Assembly: GCA_950106755.1 (NCBI GenBank)
Contig: OX467082.1
Span: 9,238,001-9,302,000 of the forward strand
From: Climacium dendroides
Lineage: Eukaryota > Streptophyta > Bryopsida > Hypnales > Climaciaceae
Direction of reading: 5' to 3'
DNA length: 64,000 bases
Numbering within the stretch: the first letter of the stretch is position 1; each line of letters begins with the position of its first letter. A program made the translations under genes and the position numbers. Below, one piece after another: positions 1-12,411 of this stretch. Below the pieces are notes generated by a model, which ran no database searches, was not told where the DNA came from, and saw only the letters and a list, made by a program, of their open reading frames with translations.

Positions 1-597
1 AGTTTCACTACTGGAGTAGGATCGAGTAGAGCCTGACATTCCATGCTGAAGCGTCGAAATTCCATGGTTGCAGAATGGACTATTTGGATTCCGTGCTTCA
101 GCTAGCTTCGAAATTCCATGGATTAAAGACGGACTATTTTTGGATTCAACACTGAAGCTTCGAAGTGAATTCCATTAATTGGTGCACTATGGACTATTTG
201 GATTCCATACTCAAAAGTTTCAAAATTCCATGGTTGTACCATGGACGAATTGGATTTCGCTACAGTCATACCCCACTGAAGTTAATCATAGATAACACCA
301 CACATGCCGGAATCCGAAGCGATACCCCACAACAAACTTTCAAGACTGCCCCATAGACAGCACAAGTTACAACCTCACAAGAGTCACAGTTCGAACATCT
401 CACAAGAAATCAATCCTAAGAATTTACGAGGGGTAGTCCCATTCGACCAACAATTTGCAGCTCCTCGTTGCTCGATCAAAACGAAGACAACGTGATTCCT
501 ATTCCGGCCCCCAACCTCCTCGGCATTGATTTCTAGATTCCATTGTCCAAAATTAATCAAAACTGACAAGAGTACGTGAATACGGATTGGGGATTAC

Positions 598-796
598 CAG
601 GTTTGCGGAGTCCGGTGTACGTGAAGTCCTTGGCGGTGACAGTGTCTCGGGCCTTGCACGGGAACCCATTCATCACCACCGTGGACGTCAGATCCGCCAC
701 GCAGTAGTCCTGCAGGGAGTCGGGATCCGTTGCCTTCGCAACCTGCAGTGCGCCCAGAAAGGCGCAGGCGATCACAAGCCAGTACATGGCGGCCAT
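598..796 (-). CDS. Germin-like protein copy A, exon 1 (partial gene)
   Basis: This exon encodes a signal peptide (MAAMYWLVIACAFLGALQVA) and the first part of a secreted cupin, ending at a GT donor (597-596). The first 66 residues are identical to copy B. They include the two conserved germin cysteines at residues 32 and 47 that form the N-terminal disulfide in this family. The intron runs to the window edge and exon 2 lies outside. The intron (1-597) contains several degenerate copies of a motif around ATTCCATGG and GGATTCCATAC. Germin-like proteins are apoplastic manganese-binding cupins with oxalate oxidase, superoxide dismutase or unknown activity; which one applies here cannot be told. 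Confidence 0.88.
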
Positions 797-951
797 AGCT
801 AGCTACTAACAGAGCTGCAACTGAAGCAAGAACACGAACGCCAAACTGAGAAACTGTGATCGATCGATAGCTCGCTTCAGTGGTAGTGCACAATATACTC
901 GGTGTACGTTGCGAATGATGAAGGTTTGGTGAATTGCGGCTGTATGATGAG

Positions 952-960
952 CTATTTATT
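952..960 (-). promoter_or_regulatory. TATA-like box of GLP copy A
   Basis: On the minus strand this reads AATAAATAG, about 155 bp upstream of the GLP start codon. The same element sits at the same distance in copies B, C and D. Assignment as the core promoter is an inference from position and conservation. Confidence 0.5.
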
Positions 961-1334
961 CCCGACCCACGGATCGAAGCTACGTCCCTTTTCTCGTCAG
1001 CGAGCAGTAAATCGCGGCATGTCGAAGCTGCAGCAACTGTGCTTGTGAAAAGCCGACACCTTTACACATGGCGCAACTGTGAATAGGATCGGCTCTTTTC
1101 GAAGGAGGTTCAACAGTGCACTTACAAGACAGTTTACGGTTTCTTCAAATCTTTACCTTGCAAATTCACAAAGAAATGAAAGAGAAAGCACACGAAAATC
1201 TACATTTACATTTCCAGAAAGACTGATTTCGATTTGTCAACTAAAAAAACATGGTTCCTAATTGTAATTTTGACTCTACCGATGCACATTACTTAGCTTT
1301 AGTGAGTAGTTTTCGATCATTCTCTTGACCTGGA

Positions 1335-1495
1335 TGGGCAGTTTCATTAAAATGGCGAAATTCCGCAGCTTTGGCAGTTTTTACGGGTCAGATCAGGCTT
1401 TGAAATCTATACTTCCCTAGATGACATTTTTGGGGTTTCAACCCGGGCGGTCTAAAAATGGCACATGGAATCCCCCATTTTAACGAACTTCCCCA
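1335..1495. mobile_element. MITE, TGGG..TTCATTAAAATGG family (copy in arm A)
   Basis: The inverted ends read TGGGCAGTTTCATTAAAATG on the left and, reverse-complemented on the right, TGGGGAAGTTCGTTAAAATG. Copies at 7,213-7,373, 40,515-40,806 and 60,957-61,248 occupy the same site in the other three arms. A and B share an internal deletion of roughly 120 bp relative to C and D. The element lies roughly 540-700 bp upstream of the GLP start codon. Confidence 0.7.
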
Positions 1496-1692
1496 TCTGG
1501 GCAGATTGTCAAAGCAAGCACATTGGTAGCTTGGCGCTGTAGATCTACTCGAGCGTCTGGGTCGTGAGTAACTTTTGCAGGTTCAGTGCTGGTGCAGACG
1601 AAGGGAGTGAGGCGGCACAGGATTTGCATATTCAATTCGACGGAGAGGTTCCATGCTTCCAAAGGTGACATGAGGAGAGTGAGCAGAAGCAT
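1480..1692 (-). CDS. Small putative secreted peptide ORF upstream of GLP A (doubtful)
   Basis: The ORF starts with a strongly hydrophobic stretch (MLLLTLLMSPLEAW) followed by a short polar, two-cysteine region. It lies in a GC-rich island on the same strand as GLP, roughly 700-900 bp upstream of its start codon. Homologous ORFs exist in all arms. In C and D the ORF extends upstream to MSMKLTSATLNHF, whereas in A and B a TAA interrupts that extension. The A and C/D versions also end in different frames, so protein-level conservation is not proven. It may be an ancient exon, a leader peptide or chance. Confidence 0.25.
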   Translation of the reverse strand: MLLLTLLMSPLEAWNLSVELNMQILCRLTPFVCTSTEPAKVTHDPDARVDLQRQATNVLALTICPDGEVR

Positions 1693-1710
1693 GAAATGGT
1701 TTTAAGTAGC

Positions 1711-1718
1711 TGACGTCA
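1711..1718. promoter_or_regulatory. TGACGTCA bZIP-type palindrome in GLP spacer
   Basis: A perfect CRE/TGA-type palindrome, TGACGTCA, lies about 0.9 kb upstream of the GLP start codon. It is retained in arms B (near 6,991), C (near 41,021) and D (near 60,736). Such motifs bind bZIP factors in plants; function here is inferred only from conservation among the copies. Confidence 0.35.
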
Positions 1719-2591
1719 GTTTCATGCTCGTGGAAGTTGCTGAGGTCGGCACGTACGTACTGTGACTACTTTCGAGAAGAATCCTCCACTGAGCTGGAGG
1801 AAAGGGGGGAGTCGGTTGTGGAGTTGGAGGCTGGTGGAGCTTGCCAATCACCGGTGAAATGGGCGTCCCTATTTTCCAAGGACGCCCATTTGATCAATGA
1901 TCAGCGGGCTTGATTGGCCCCCAACTCCATTTAGATTTTAAAAGCTCATCCTTAGTATTGTTTTGGTACGGAACCTCTATGGACCCCATTTGAGCTTCTC
2001 ATTGGACAAGGAGAGGCATGTTTTTTTTAGCACAAGAAACGTATGATTAGAGGAGATCTGAGCCCACTAGAAGACTACCATTTCTCAAGATGTTCCCATA
2101 AGTCCACCTTTGTTATTGGTTTTTGTGGGAACAAACTCCATGTGGTCAAGACATTACCACATTTGAGAAGGAATTTGTTGTATGTAGATAGTAATGTTAG
2201 CAAGGTTGTTTTGGCAGATGACGTGACAAAGTGACAAATAGTTGTCAGACAACGTCTAGATGCTAGATCCCTCATAACATCTAGTAAAGTCAAATTTAAA
2301 GTTGACTTTGAAATAAATTAGCCTTCATTTGTGATTTTGACATATTTAAGTCTTGTTTTAGTGAAGTGTCTCAATTTGATAAACACATATTACATTCTAA
2401 ATTTAAGCTCATAATTATAGTAAGATTTCAAATTGTCTCAATTGATGCTAATGACCTTATTAAACAACAAAAAGAGCTTATAGACATCTTGCAACATTAG
2501 ACTTCAACCACATCATCCCAACCCAAAAATGTATTAGACATAACAATATTGAATTTCAATGTAAATTAATTAATTCCTAAAGGTTAGATTA

Positions 2592-2764
2592 TGGGAAATT
2601 TTATTAAAATGGGGATATTCCATATGCCATTTTCAAAGTGTGCCATTCCCACAGTTCAGACCAGGTGGTCTAAAATCTATTAGTGTATTAGATTTCAGAG
2701 TGCCTAGTCTGAATTGTGGGAACTAGAAGTCATAGAATATTCACCGTTTTAATGAAATTCCCCA
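2592..2764. mobile_element. MITE, TGGGAAATTTTATTAAAATGG type, left arm only
   Basis: The inverted ends begin TGGGAAATTTTATTAAAATG and end TTTTAATGAAATTCCCCA. The element is present in left arms A and C (41,944-42,116) but absent from the equivalent place in right arm B, which has unrelated sequence near 5,962-6,130. It therefore marks left-to-left descent of the inner arms. Confidence 0.7.
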
Positions 2765-3180
2765 TGATCGCAAGATATTAATGTTTAAAGTGAAAAGAAT
2801 CCTTTGGGGGCCTACGAAAAATCATGCATCTACAATTCACAAGGTCACATCCATATGATAAAATATCCAAAACGGTATCTACTATTTGGATTCATTTTTC
2901 AAGGCAAGTTGGTTACATCCTTAAGAATTTAGTTATGGAATTGCAAAATGCCAATTCCAATAGTTGTATTGTTGTACTAAACAATGTATATCCAATGTTT
3001 TTATTTCTTTTCAAAAATATTGAAAATTAAGTCAAATAAAGAACGTTAAAGTTTATTTAGAATAGAGAATCCATAACTACTCATAAATTAAAACTCCTCG
3101 TGACTTACATCTCATCAATCAAAATGGAATAATTCAAAGCATTCCATATAAATATGGTATCAAATGGTTGAGATCCTAGT

Positions 3181-3325
3181 CATGGTTGTCATATTGGACA
3201 AGTTACTATTCATTTTTTGTCCTATAAGACGAGATACTATTCATCAAATGTACCTCTCAAGTACATTTGATGAATAGTAACTTGTCCTACAGGACGAAAA
3301 ATGTTATCCAGTATAACAACTATGA
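3181..3325. mobile_element. hAT-type foldback MITE in inner left arm
   Basis: A hairpin element with ends CATGGTTGTCATATTGGAC and TCCAGTATAACAACTATG. The orthologous copy at 58,018-58,170 in unit CD has cleaner ends and an 8-bp target duplication ATCCTAGT on both sides, which identifies both as the same old insertion, probably of hAT type. Confidence 0.7.
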
Positions 3326-3339
3326 TATTATCCTACTAA

Positions 3340-4760
3340 TCCTAATTTATATATCCTATGTGGATTGTTGTACCTACTACTATCCAATTTATATAAAGAT
3401 CTAGTCTTCTTTACTCAAATGGCTCTCAATAAAAGGCTCTTAAAGTTGCATTTCATAGTTGCCAAATTTTGAATGTAAAGCTAATTTTTGATAAGTAGTT
3501 TTTTAAATGCCAAACTATAATTTGTTGGTAGTTTAGAAACAATATGGACAACTTGGACCACCAACCGACCAATCATCAACATTCTTGAGATACGTTATTG
3601 AGTGTTCCACAAATAATCTAGTATGTGAAAACTTTAGGAATTTCTCAAGAGAGTGAGGATGGAAACTAGATTGAAATGATTTTCCAACAACCTCAAATAC
3701 CTCAAATTTCATTTGAAATTTTTTAAGGATCGTGGCTAATCAAGATTCAACAATCAACTATATCTGGGGACATGAAAGTATAGTTGAGGCATATTATGAA
3801 AAATAAAATCCCTCAACACTATTGCGCTTCAACATGATATTTCTCATTATAAGATTCTACTTTCACATAAAGTAATCCATATTGTTTATCAAAACCTATA
3901 TTTTTACTTTCAATGCCATGTGCATGGTGAATCATAATCTCATCTTTTGTTCACCTTTTGAGAGAGTTGTTGATCTTCCTTCTTTGACAATTATGATTTG
4001 GTTTAATCATAGTAGAAGATTATGTCCTAATAATCAACTTGTCATTTCATTGTTTAATATAATACATATTATTTATCTATTGTTAATAATATCTCATGTA
4101 ATTGATGAGATTATGATTCACCATGCAAGTTTGGACTCTCTTAGAACAAATACTTTGAAAATTCATAGTTTTTTTATACAATAGGTCATGTGAAAGTAGA
4201 GTCTCATGATGAGAAATATTAAGCTGAAGCGCAATAGTGTTGAGGGATTTTATTTTTCATAATATGCTTCTACTATACTTTCATGTACCTAGACATAGTT
4301 GATGGTTGAATCTTGATTAGCCACTATCCTTAAGAAATTTCAAATGACATTTGAGGGATTTGATGTTGTTGGGAAACCATTTCAACCTAGTTCCTATCCT
4401 CACTCTCCTCAAAAATTCCTAAAGTATTCACTTACTAGATTTTTTGTAGAAAACTCAATAATGTATTTCAAGAATGTTGATGATTGGTGGGTTGGTGATC
4501 TAAGTTGGCCATATTGTTTATAAAATACCAACTTATTAAAGTTAATCACTTAAAAGTATTACCTATCAAAAATCAACTTTACATTCAAAATTTGACAACT
4601 ATGAAATGCAACTTTAAGAGCTTTTTATTGAAAGTGTTTTGAGTAGAGAGGACAAGATCCTTATACAAGTGGGGTAGTACTAGGTAAAACAATCTATGTG
4701 GAATACATAAATTAGAATTAGTAGGATCTCAACCGCTTATACTGTATTTACCTCGAAAGT
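3340..4760. repeat. Inner palindrome arms and loop, no gene
   Basis: AT-rich sequence that folds on itself around 4,025: the stretch near 3,919 (GCATGGTGAATCATAATC) is the reverse complement of the stretch near 4,110. The 100-codon ORF at 3,882-4,184 spans this loop and has no recognisable domain, so it is not called as a gene. Nothing else coding is seen. Confidence 0.8.
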
Positions 4761-4762
4761 AA

Positions 4763-4965
4763 GAATTTTGTTCAAAGTGAAATTTTAGATTTCATTTAGC
4801 CATAGTAGAATAAGTTTTTTTCTTAAAACTTTGTACTAAAAAATAGATTTGAGTTCATCTCTAAATATCTATTTATAGCCCAACTTTTTTTAGATCCAAG
4901 CTTTTAGAAAAACTTATTCTACTATGCCTAAATAAAATTTGAAATTTTACTTTGAACAAAATTTC
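4763..4965. mobile_element. Foldback element in right inner arm
   Basis: Inverted ends of about 60 bp: GAATTTTGTTCAAAGTGAAA at the left and its imperfect reverse complement ending at 4,965. It is absent from the left arm and from the D copy, so it was gained after the inverted duplication. No ORF. Confidence 0.6.
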
Positions 4966-6474
4966 TATATTTTAACAATGAATGATCAGGCTCTCATCTT
5001 CAAATTATCTTCTATAGCCTTTGAAGATTTATAATGGACAATAAATTTTACTATAAAATTATAAAAACAACCTCTCTACCCTTTTATCTCACAAAATCTT
5101 ATTCAATTCAATCTTTTATTTAGTCATCAATAAACTTCAACTGAATGTAGACGGTTAAATGAAAGATGGGGAACCGACTTAATGGATTTTTGTATTGTCC
5201 TTCATTTTTAACCCCTAAAGGACCAAATACCATTTTTGGCAATATAACAATTTTAGGCAATTCACTATGAACATAATTTTTATTTTTTTCATTGAAATTT
5301 TCACATAAGATGTGCTCAAGGAGTAGCTTTAAGGCCCAACAATTTTCATAATGTTTGACTACATGGTTAAGATGTTATTGTTTGATATGTGATTTTTAGC
5401 AATCTTTAAACAACTCAAAAATTCTGAAAAAGTCATCTTTTTTGAGAAATAAAAATTTGAAATTAATTCTCTAGATTTAAATATATTTTTGTGGAAAGAT
5501 TTGAATCATTCTATTTTTATTAATGAGATGTAAGTTATGAGGAGTTTTAGTTTGTAGGTAGTTATAGATTCTCTATTCTAAAATAAACTTTGAAGTCCTT
5601 TATTTGATTCAATTTTTAATAATTTTGAATCAAATAAAAGCATTGGATATACATTATTTATTAAAACATTACAACCTTTGGAATTGGCATTACAATCGTT
5701 TGGATTTTCATAACTAAATCTTTAACTATTTAGTATTTTGAATCATTTTATATTTCTTTCTACTGACTATTTTTTTCCTAGATGTTGTATAATTTCAAAT
5801 GATTTGAAAATTTTCAAGTATGTAACCAAGAATGAATCCAAATAGTAGACACCATTTTAAACATTCTTTTATATTGACTACACCTTGTGAACTGCAGCCA
5901 CTCAGTTTATTTGAGGGCCTTCCAAAGGAATTTTGTCACTTCAAACATTAATATCTTGCAATGTACATGGTGAAAATTTTTGAAATTTTTTCTACATCTT
6001 TTCAAACTAGTGTACTAAAAGATCATATAGTTAAATGTGTCCAAAAATGTGTTTTTTTCCAAGATTTAATACTTGCATTAAAAATAGCTATCTTGAAGCA
6101 TTTTTTATTAAAACAAAGTCAAAAACATTTATGGATTAATTAATTTACATTGACATTCAATATTGTTATGTCTAATACATTTTTGGGTTGGGATGATGTG
6201 GTTGAAGTCTAATGTTGCAAGATGTTTATAAGCTCTTTTTGTTGTTTAATAAGGTCATTAGCATCAATTGAGACAATTTGAAATCTTACTATAATTATGA
6301 GCTTAAATTTAGAATGTAATATGTGTTCATCAAATTGAGACACTTCACTAAAACAAGACTTAAATATGTCAAAATCACAAATGAAGGCTAATTTATTTCA
6401 AAGTCAACTTTAAATTAGACTTTACTAGATGTTATGAAGGATCTAGCTACTAGACGTTGTTTGACATCTATTTG
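4966..6474. other. Right inner palindrome arm, non-coding
   Basis: AT-rich sequence that is a diverged inverted copy of about 2,240-3,060, with extra DNA at 4,966-5,500 and 5,962-6,130. The only ORFs are short, lack domains and are not shared in frame with the left arm. No gene is seen. Confidence 0.7.
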
Positions 6475-7212
6475 TCACTTTGTCACGTCATCTGCCAAAA
6501 CAACCTTGCTAACATTACTATCTACATACAATAAATTCCTTCTCAAATGTGGTAATGTCTTGACCACATGGAGTTTGTTCCCACAAAAACCAATAACAAA
6601 GGTGGACTTATGGGAACATCTTGAGAAATGGTAGTCTTCTAGTGGGCTCAGATCTCCTCTAATCATACGTTTCTTGTGCTAAAAAAAACATGCCTCTCCT
6701 TGTCCAATGAGAGGCTCAAATGGGGTCCATAGAGGTTCCGTACCAAAACAATACTAAGGATGAGATTTTAAAATCTAAATGGAGTTGGGGGCCAATCAAG
6801 CCCGCTGATCATTGATCAAATGGGCGTTCTTGGAAAATAGGGACGCCCATTTCACCGGTGATTGGCAAGCTCCACCAGCCTCCAACTCCACAACCGACTC
6901 CCCCCTTTCCTCCAGCTCAGTGGAGGATTCTTCTCGAAAGTAGTCACAGTACGTACGTGCCGACCTCAGCAACTTCCACGAGCATGAAACTGACGTCAGC
7001 TACTTAAAACCATTTCATGCTTCTGCTCACTCTCCTCATGTCACCTTTGGAAGCATGGAACCTCTCCGTCGAATTGAATATGCAAATCCTGTGCCGCCTC
7101 ACTCCCTTCCTCTGCACCACCGCTGAACCTGCACAGTTACCCATGACCCAGACGCTCGAGTAGATCTACAGCGCCAAGCTACCAATGTGCTTGCTTTGAC
7201 AATCTGCCCAGA

Positions 7213-7373
7213 TGGGGAAGTTCGTTAAAATGGGGGATTCCATGTGCCATTTTTAGACCGCCCGGGTTGAAACCCCAAAAATGTCATCTAGGGAAGTATA
7301 GATTTCAAAGCCTGATCTGACCCGTAAAAACTGCCAAAGCTGCGGAATTTCGCCATTTTAATGAAACTGCCCA
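7213..7373. mobile_element. MITE, TGGG..TTCATTAAAATGG family (copy in arm B)
   Basis: Mirror copy of the element at 1,335-1,495, with the same internal deletion. It lies 539-699 bp upstream of the GLP B start codon. Confidence 0.7.
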
Positions 7374-7747
7374 TCCAGGTCAAGAGAATGATCGAAAACT
7401 ACTCACTAAAGCTAAGTAATGTGCATCGGTAGAGTCAAAATTACAATTAGGAACCATGTTTTTTTAGTTGACAAATCGAAATCAGTCTTTCTGGAAATGT
7501 AAATGTAGATTTTCGTGTGCTTTCTCTTTCATTTCTTTGTGAATTTGCAAGGTAAAGATTTGAAGAAACCGTAAACTGTCTTGTAAGTGCACTGTTGAAC
7601 CTCCTTCGAAAAGAGCCGATCCTATTCACAGTTGCGCCATGTGTAAAGGTGTCGGCTTTTCACAAGCACAGTTGCTGCAGCTTCGACATGCCGCGATTTA
7701 CTGCTCGCTGACGAGAAAAGGGACGTAGCTTCGATCCGTGGGTCGGG

Positions 7748-7757
7748 AATAAATAGC
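7748..7757 (+). promoter_or_regulatory. TATA-like box of GLP copy B
   Basis: AATAAATAGC lies about 155 bp before the ATG at 7,912, in a block conserved in all four copies. This implies a 5' leader of roughly 120-130 nt. Confidence 0.5.
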
Positions 7758-7911
7758 TCATCATACAGCCGCAATTCACCAAACCTTCATCATTCGCAAC
7801 GTACACCGAGTATATTGTGCACTACCACTGAAGCGAGCTATCGATCGATCACAGTTTCTCAGTTTGGCGTTCGTGTTCTTGCTTCAGTTGCAGCTCTGTT
7901 AGTAGCTAGCT

Positions 7912-9318
7912 ATGGCCGCCATGTACTGGCTTGTGATCGCCTGCGCCTTTCTGGGCGCACTGCAGGTTGCGAAGGCAACGGATCCCGACTCCCTGCAGGA
8001 CTACTGCGTGGCGGATCTGACGTCCACGGTGGTGATGAATGGGTTCCCGTGCAAGGCCCGAGACACTGTCACCGCCAAGGACTTCACGTACACCGGACTC
8101 CGCAAACCTGGTAATCCCCAATCCGTATTCACGTACTCTTGTCAGTTTTGATTAATTTTGGACAATGGAATCTAGAAATCAATGCCGAGGAGGTTGGGGG
8201 CCGGAATAGGAATCACGTTGTCTTCGTTTTGATCGAGCAACGAGGAGCTGCAAATTGTTGGTCGAATGGGACTACCCCTCGTAAATTCTTAGGATTGATT
8301 TCTTGTGAGATGTTCGAACTGTGACTCTTGTGAGGTTGTAACTTGTGCTGTCTATGGGGCAGTCTTGAAAGTTTGTTGTGGGGTATCGCTTCGGATTCCG
8401 GCATGTGTGGTGTTATCTATGATTAACTTCAGTGGGGTATGACTGTAGCGAAATCCAATTCGTCCATGGTACAACCATGGAATTTTGAAACTTTTGAGTA
8501 TGGAATCCAAATAGTCCATAGTGCACCAATTAATGGAATTCACTTCGAAGCTTCAGTGTTGAATCCAAAAATAGTCCGTCTTTAATCCATGGAATTTCGA
8601 AGCTAGCTGAAGCACGGAATCCAAATAGTCCATTCTGCAACCATGGAATTTCGACGCTTCAGCATGGAATGTCAGGCTCTACTCGATCCTACTCCAGTAG
8701 TGAAACTCCTGGGATGCACAATGGATTATGCTGGGTCTCTGGAATTTTTGGATCTCTCTTTTGTTATGGGCTCCCCTCTAGTGCACATGACTAGTGATGT
8801 ATATTATCCTCGGCTCGATTCATAGACCTAACTATGTGTTGTGCTTCCCCGCAGCGCACCCGACCTCCATGTCCGAGACGGGAGCCACCGCCGACCTGGC
8901 CTTAGCTCGACAATTACCCGGTCTCAACACGATGGGCGTCAGCCACTTACGCCTGGACTTCGACATTGGCGGCGTCATCCCCCTCCACACCCACCCTCGC
9001 GCCTCGGAGACTCTCTTCGTACTCAAAGGCTCCATCTACACAGGCTTCATCAGCGACGACAACCAGCTGTTCGCCTCCGTTCTCGAAGTCGGCGACTTCA
9101 CCGTCTTCCCGAGAGGAAGCCAGCACTTCCAGCTCAACGTGGGGAACGAAACCGCCACCTCGTTCAACACGTTGACGTCGCAGAGTCCTGGGTTCTTGTT
9201 CACGGCCAACCAGATCTTCGTGCCCAATATCACCCGTGCTGTGATTGAGAGGTCGTTCGGGGTGAACGCCGCAACTGTGAAGGATCTGAGGAGCGGAACG
9301 CCTCGTTACTGGGGCTGA
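7912..9318 (+). CDS. Germin-like protein copy B (complete, two exons)
   Basis: Exons are 7,912-8,110 and 8,855-9,318, joined by a GT-AG intron with a phase-1 junction, giving 220 residues, the usual germin length. Residues 1-22 form a signal peptide, and C32 and C47 match the germin disulfide. Germin box 1 gives the manganese ligands H111, H113 and E118 in PLHTHPRASETLF; box 2 gives H157 and N161 in FPRGSQHFQLN. An N-glycosylation site, NET, is at 164. This is a secreted apoplastic cupin of the germin-like family; specific activity (oxalate oxidase, superoxide dismutase or other) is not decidable. The intron repeats a motif near CCATGGAATTTCGA several times. The upstream palindromic spacer is shared with copy A. 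The gene appears intact and is probably functional. Confidence 0.93.
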
Positions 9319-10440
9319 GAACCAAACACTCAGGCATTCTTTGGAATTGGCACCTGCATAGGCGTCCGACGTGGGAGCTCGATAGTGCCGTACTTAGTGA
9401 TGGAAATTAGTAAGCGTAGTTGAAAGGAAATCATTTTGATTCATTGACAGTTCTAGCTATATATGTACACGAGCTGCTCGGATTGTGACAGCCCTTGCTA
9501 GTATGATATTTGCAAGTGTATGGCACTGTCTAGTCTAGTGACAATTCATGATCACGTCTGGTGGACGGTGAATCCGCTAATGCAATAAATTATGATTCTT
9601 TTGCTTTGAAATCGAGCTCCACGGACGCCCAGCGTTTGCTTTTCGCAGTAAGTAGAAGGCCGAAATTGCACTGCCCCAACAGCCCGCTTGAATTCCTCCC
9701 GGGACGAAGCTGGGAGAAGATTTCAAAGACTGCCGGAGGAATTCTTAATTGAACCGCAAAGGGCTTCGTGAGATGGTTTCTTGGCTAAGGGAAACATATT
9801 CGTTAAATTGAGATAAATTGGAGTCTCATTTTAATTGCATTTTATATTTAGAATACAAGAAGCATTCATTAATTTGAGACATTTCAATAAATTGAGACTT
9901 TGAAATGTCAAAACAATATTTTCTATATATTTTTGAGTACTAGAAAAAGTTAAAATAACCTACAATTAATTTTAAAATGTTTGAATTTCATTACAAATAT
10001 AGAATAGAAAATGACCAAAATGTTATAATTTGAGACATTTTTATAAATTCTGAATTTTTGAAGAAAAACCTATTGAACTTACTTATAAGACCAAACTTAG
10101 CAGTGAAATACATTCAAACCACTAAAAAATCCAAAGAAATTCAAAAAACATTTGATAGAAATCATGGTTGTCATAGTGGATGGACGTCCAATTTGTCTAT
10201 CCGTTAGAGGTCTCGGCTGTCCGATAGAGTCAACATATAGTTGACTTTCAGATAACGAAAAAATAGGCCACGTGGCTGCCATGTGGAATCCGGAACATGC
10301 AAGGCGCGGACGGAATCGTCAGGGCGTGGACGCGGTGGTCAAGGTGCGAACACGATCGTCAGGGCTCGGACGAGATTTAGGCAGGGGCGCGGACCACCTT
10401 AAAATAAATTAATATACTTTTACATATTTCCATTTCATAT
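9319..10440. other. Intergenic, 3' flank of GLP B
   Basis: The first few hundred bases are presumably the 3' untranslated region. From 9,800 the sequence is AT-rich with repeated TTGAGACATTT-like words. A start resembling the hAT MITE end (ATGGTTGTCATAGTGGA) occurs near 10,164 without a visible partner. No gene is seen. Confidence 0.6.
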
Positions 10441-11950
10441 TCCATATTCCAAGTCACTCCAACACTCCATATTTTTTTTTAATGTTACATCATATATTCA
10501 TATCACTCTAACACCCAAACCATTTCCATATTCCAAATCACTCCACCATTCCATATTTCTTTTAATGTTAGATCATATCACTCCTTAAAAATAATTGGCC
10601 ACCCTAAAATAAATTGGTATGCTTTTCAAAAGCTTGGATCACTCCATCTCCCCTTTTTGGCATTGATTTTCAAAGCACACTTCCATTCCAAGTCAATGCC
10701 ATTTTTTTTTTGGTGGAATTATTCCCTTTCCTATTTTTTTGGCATCATTACCAAAACTCTTCTATTTTAATTCAATGCCATTTGTGTAGGGTGGAGTGAC
10801 TTCTTTTTCCTATTTTATTTTGCGTGATTAGCAAAATTGTTCCATCCCAACTCAAGGCCATTTATTTTTTGTGATCATTCCCTTCCCTTTCATTTTTTGC
10901 TTCATTAGCAAAACTCTTTCATCCCAACTCAATTCCATTTTTTTTTGTGGTATCCCAACTCTATCCCAACTCAATGGTAATTTTTTTGGGGTGTTAGATG
11001 AAATCACTTTAACATCCTATTTTTTGTGGACTTATCTCTCTCACATTTTGTTTGCTTTTATTAGCAACATTTTTTTACATTAAGCTTGAACGGTTTTTAA
11101 AAACCCAATGACATTTTATTTCCTTCTTTATTTTTGTTTATCATTCATATCACTTTAACACCCAAACCATTCCAATTTTTTTTAATGTTAGATCACATCA
11201 CTCTAATATCCAAACCATTTCAATATCCCAAGTTACTCCAGCCTTCCAAATTTTTTTTAGTGTTAGATCATTTCACTCTAACACCCAAACCACTTTAATA
11301 TATTAATCCATCATTTCCTTTCCAATTTCTTTTGCATCATAAGCAAAACTCTCCCATCCCAACTCAATGCCATTTGTTTTTCGTAAAATCATTCCCTTTT
11401 CTATTTTTCTCGCTTCATTAATTAACAAAACTCTTCTATTTTTTTCCTTCAATCCTAAAACTCTTTTATTCCAACTCATTGTCATTTTTTTTGGTGAATC
11501 ATTTCCTTTCCTATTTTTTTGGGCTTCATTCCTAAAACTCTCCCATTCTAATTCAATGCCATTTTTTATTTGTTCCATCATTTTCTTTCCTGTTTTTTTC
11601 CATTAATTCGCAAAGCTCTTCCCATCCCAACTCTATGCCATTCTTTTTGGGTTGGATCATTCTCTCTCCTATTTTTTTTGCTTCATTCCTAAAACTCTCC
11701 TATCCCAACTCATAGTTATTGTTTTTTTTTTGTTGAATCATTCATTTTTCTATTTTATTTTGCTTCATTAATTAGCAAGACTTTCCCATCCCAATTCAAA
11801 GCCATTCTTTTTTGAATTCCATCATTTCCTTTCCTTTTGGAGGGCTTCCTTTCTAAAACTCTTCCATCCCAACTCAAAGCCAAATGTTCATTTTTTGTTC
11901 CATCATTCCTTTCCCTATTTTTTTTGCTTCATTCCTAAAACTCTCCCATC
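10440..11950. repeat. Degenerate tandem repeat, unit about 85-90 bp (T-rich strand)
   Basis: Recurring blocks of the type ATTCCCTTTCC, TATTTTTTTTGCTTCATT, CAAAACTCTCCCATCCC and AACTCAATGCCATTT repeat in the same order about every 85-90 bp with many substitutions and indels. The reverse complement of the same array is found at 26,150-28,990. No coding sequence. Confidence 0.8.
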
Positions 11951-12310
11951 CTGTTGAAGGAGGATAATGACCTATTCGGAAATTACCCTATTAGTATAAT
12001 AAGTTCGTTCCAAGGGAGACGGTCAAGTAGGATTTTTGTATGCTAATAAGTTAATCCAATTTGGAACTCTATTACCAAAAACATTATTACAACAACACCA
12101 CAAACCCAATGAGGCTTATAAATTTTGCACTCTTGCATTTTATAATTTAATTTCATCACATCAGGTATACACATTTATACAAATTGGTGTATAATTTCTC
12201 TTCTTATTTTTTTTATTAATTTTCTAATTGGTGACATATCACCATTACAAATAAGTTTTGCATTTAACTCACTTATTATCCATCACTCAGACTTCACAAG
12301 CTATTTTTAA

Positions 12311-12411
<101 letters not shown>

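Larger units (their letters stand above)
1..8707. repeat. Palindromic GLP duplication unit AB (two inverted arms)
   Basis: The first bases of the window are the reverse complement of the bases ending at 8,707. Matching landmarks add up to 8,708 through the outer 2.3 kb of each arm (for example 598-796 against 7,912-8,110). The outer arms are nearly identical. The inner arms (about 2,790-3,900 against 4,150-5,960) are still clearly inverted copies but differ much more, and the right inner arm carries extra DNA, so the centre of symmetry moves to about 4,025. The 5' ends of two germin-like genes face the spacer, making the pair head-to-head. Left-arm copies hold a MITE at 2,592-2,764 that the right arm lacks. 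Confidence 0.93.

Noticed and set aside
2043..2234. 63-codon ORF kept in A and B (and nearly in C)
   Set aside because: The arms are almost identical DNA there, so identity says nothing about coding. It also has an equally open frame on the other strand and no domain.
3882..4184. 100-codon ORF, with a similar 111-codon ORF at 59,088-59,423
   Set aside because: It spans the self-complementary loop of the palindrome, has no domain, and the match between the copies follows from DNA homology rather than protein constraint.
8841..9248. Long alternative-frame ORF over GLP exon 2
   Set aside because: A shadow of the GC-rich GLP coding exon; the same appears in copy C at 38,642-39,055. It has no independent support.
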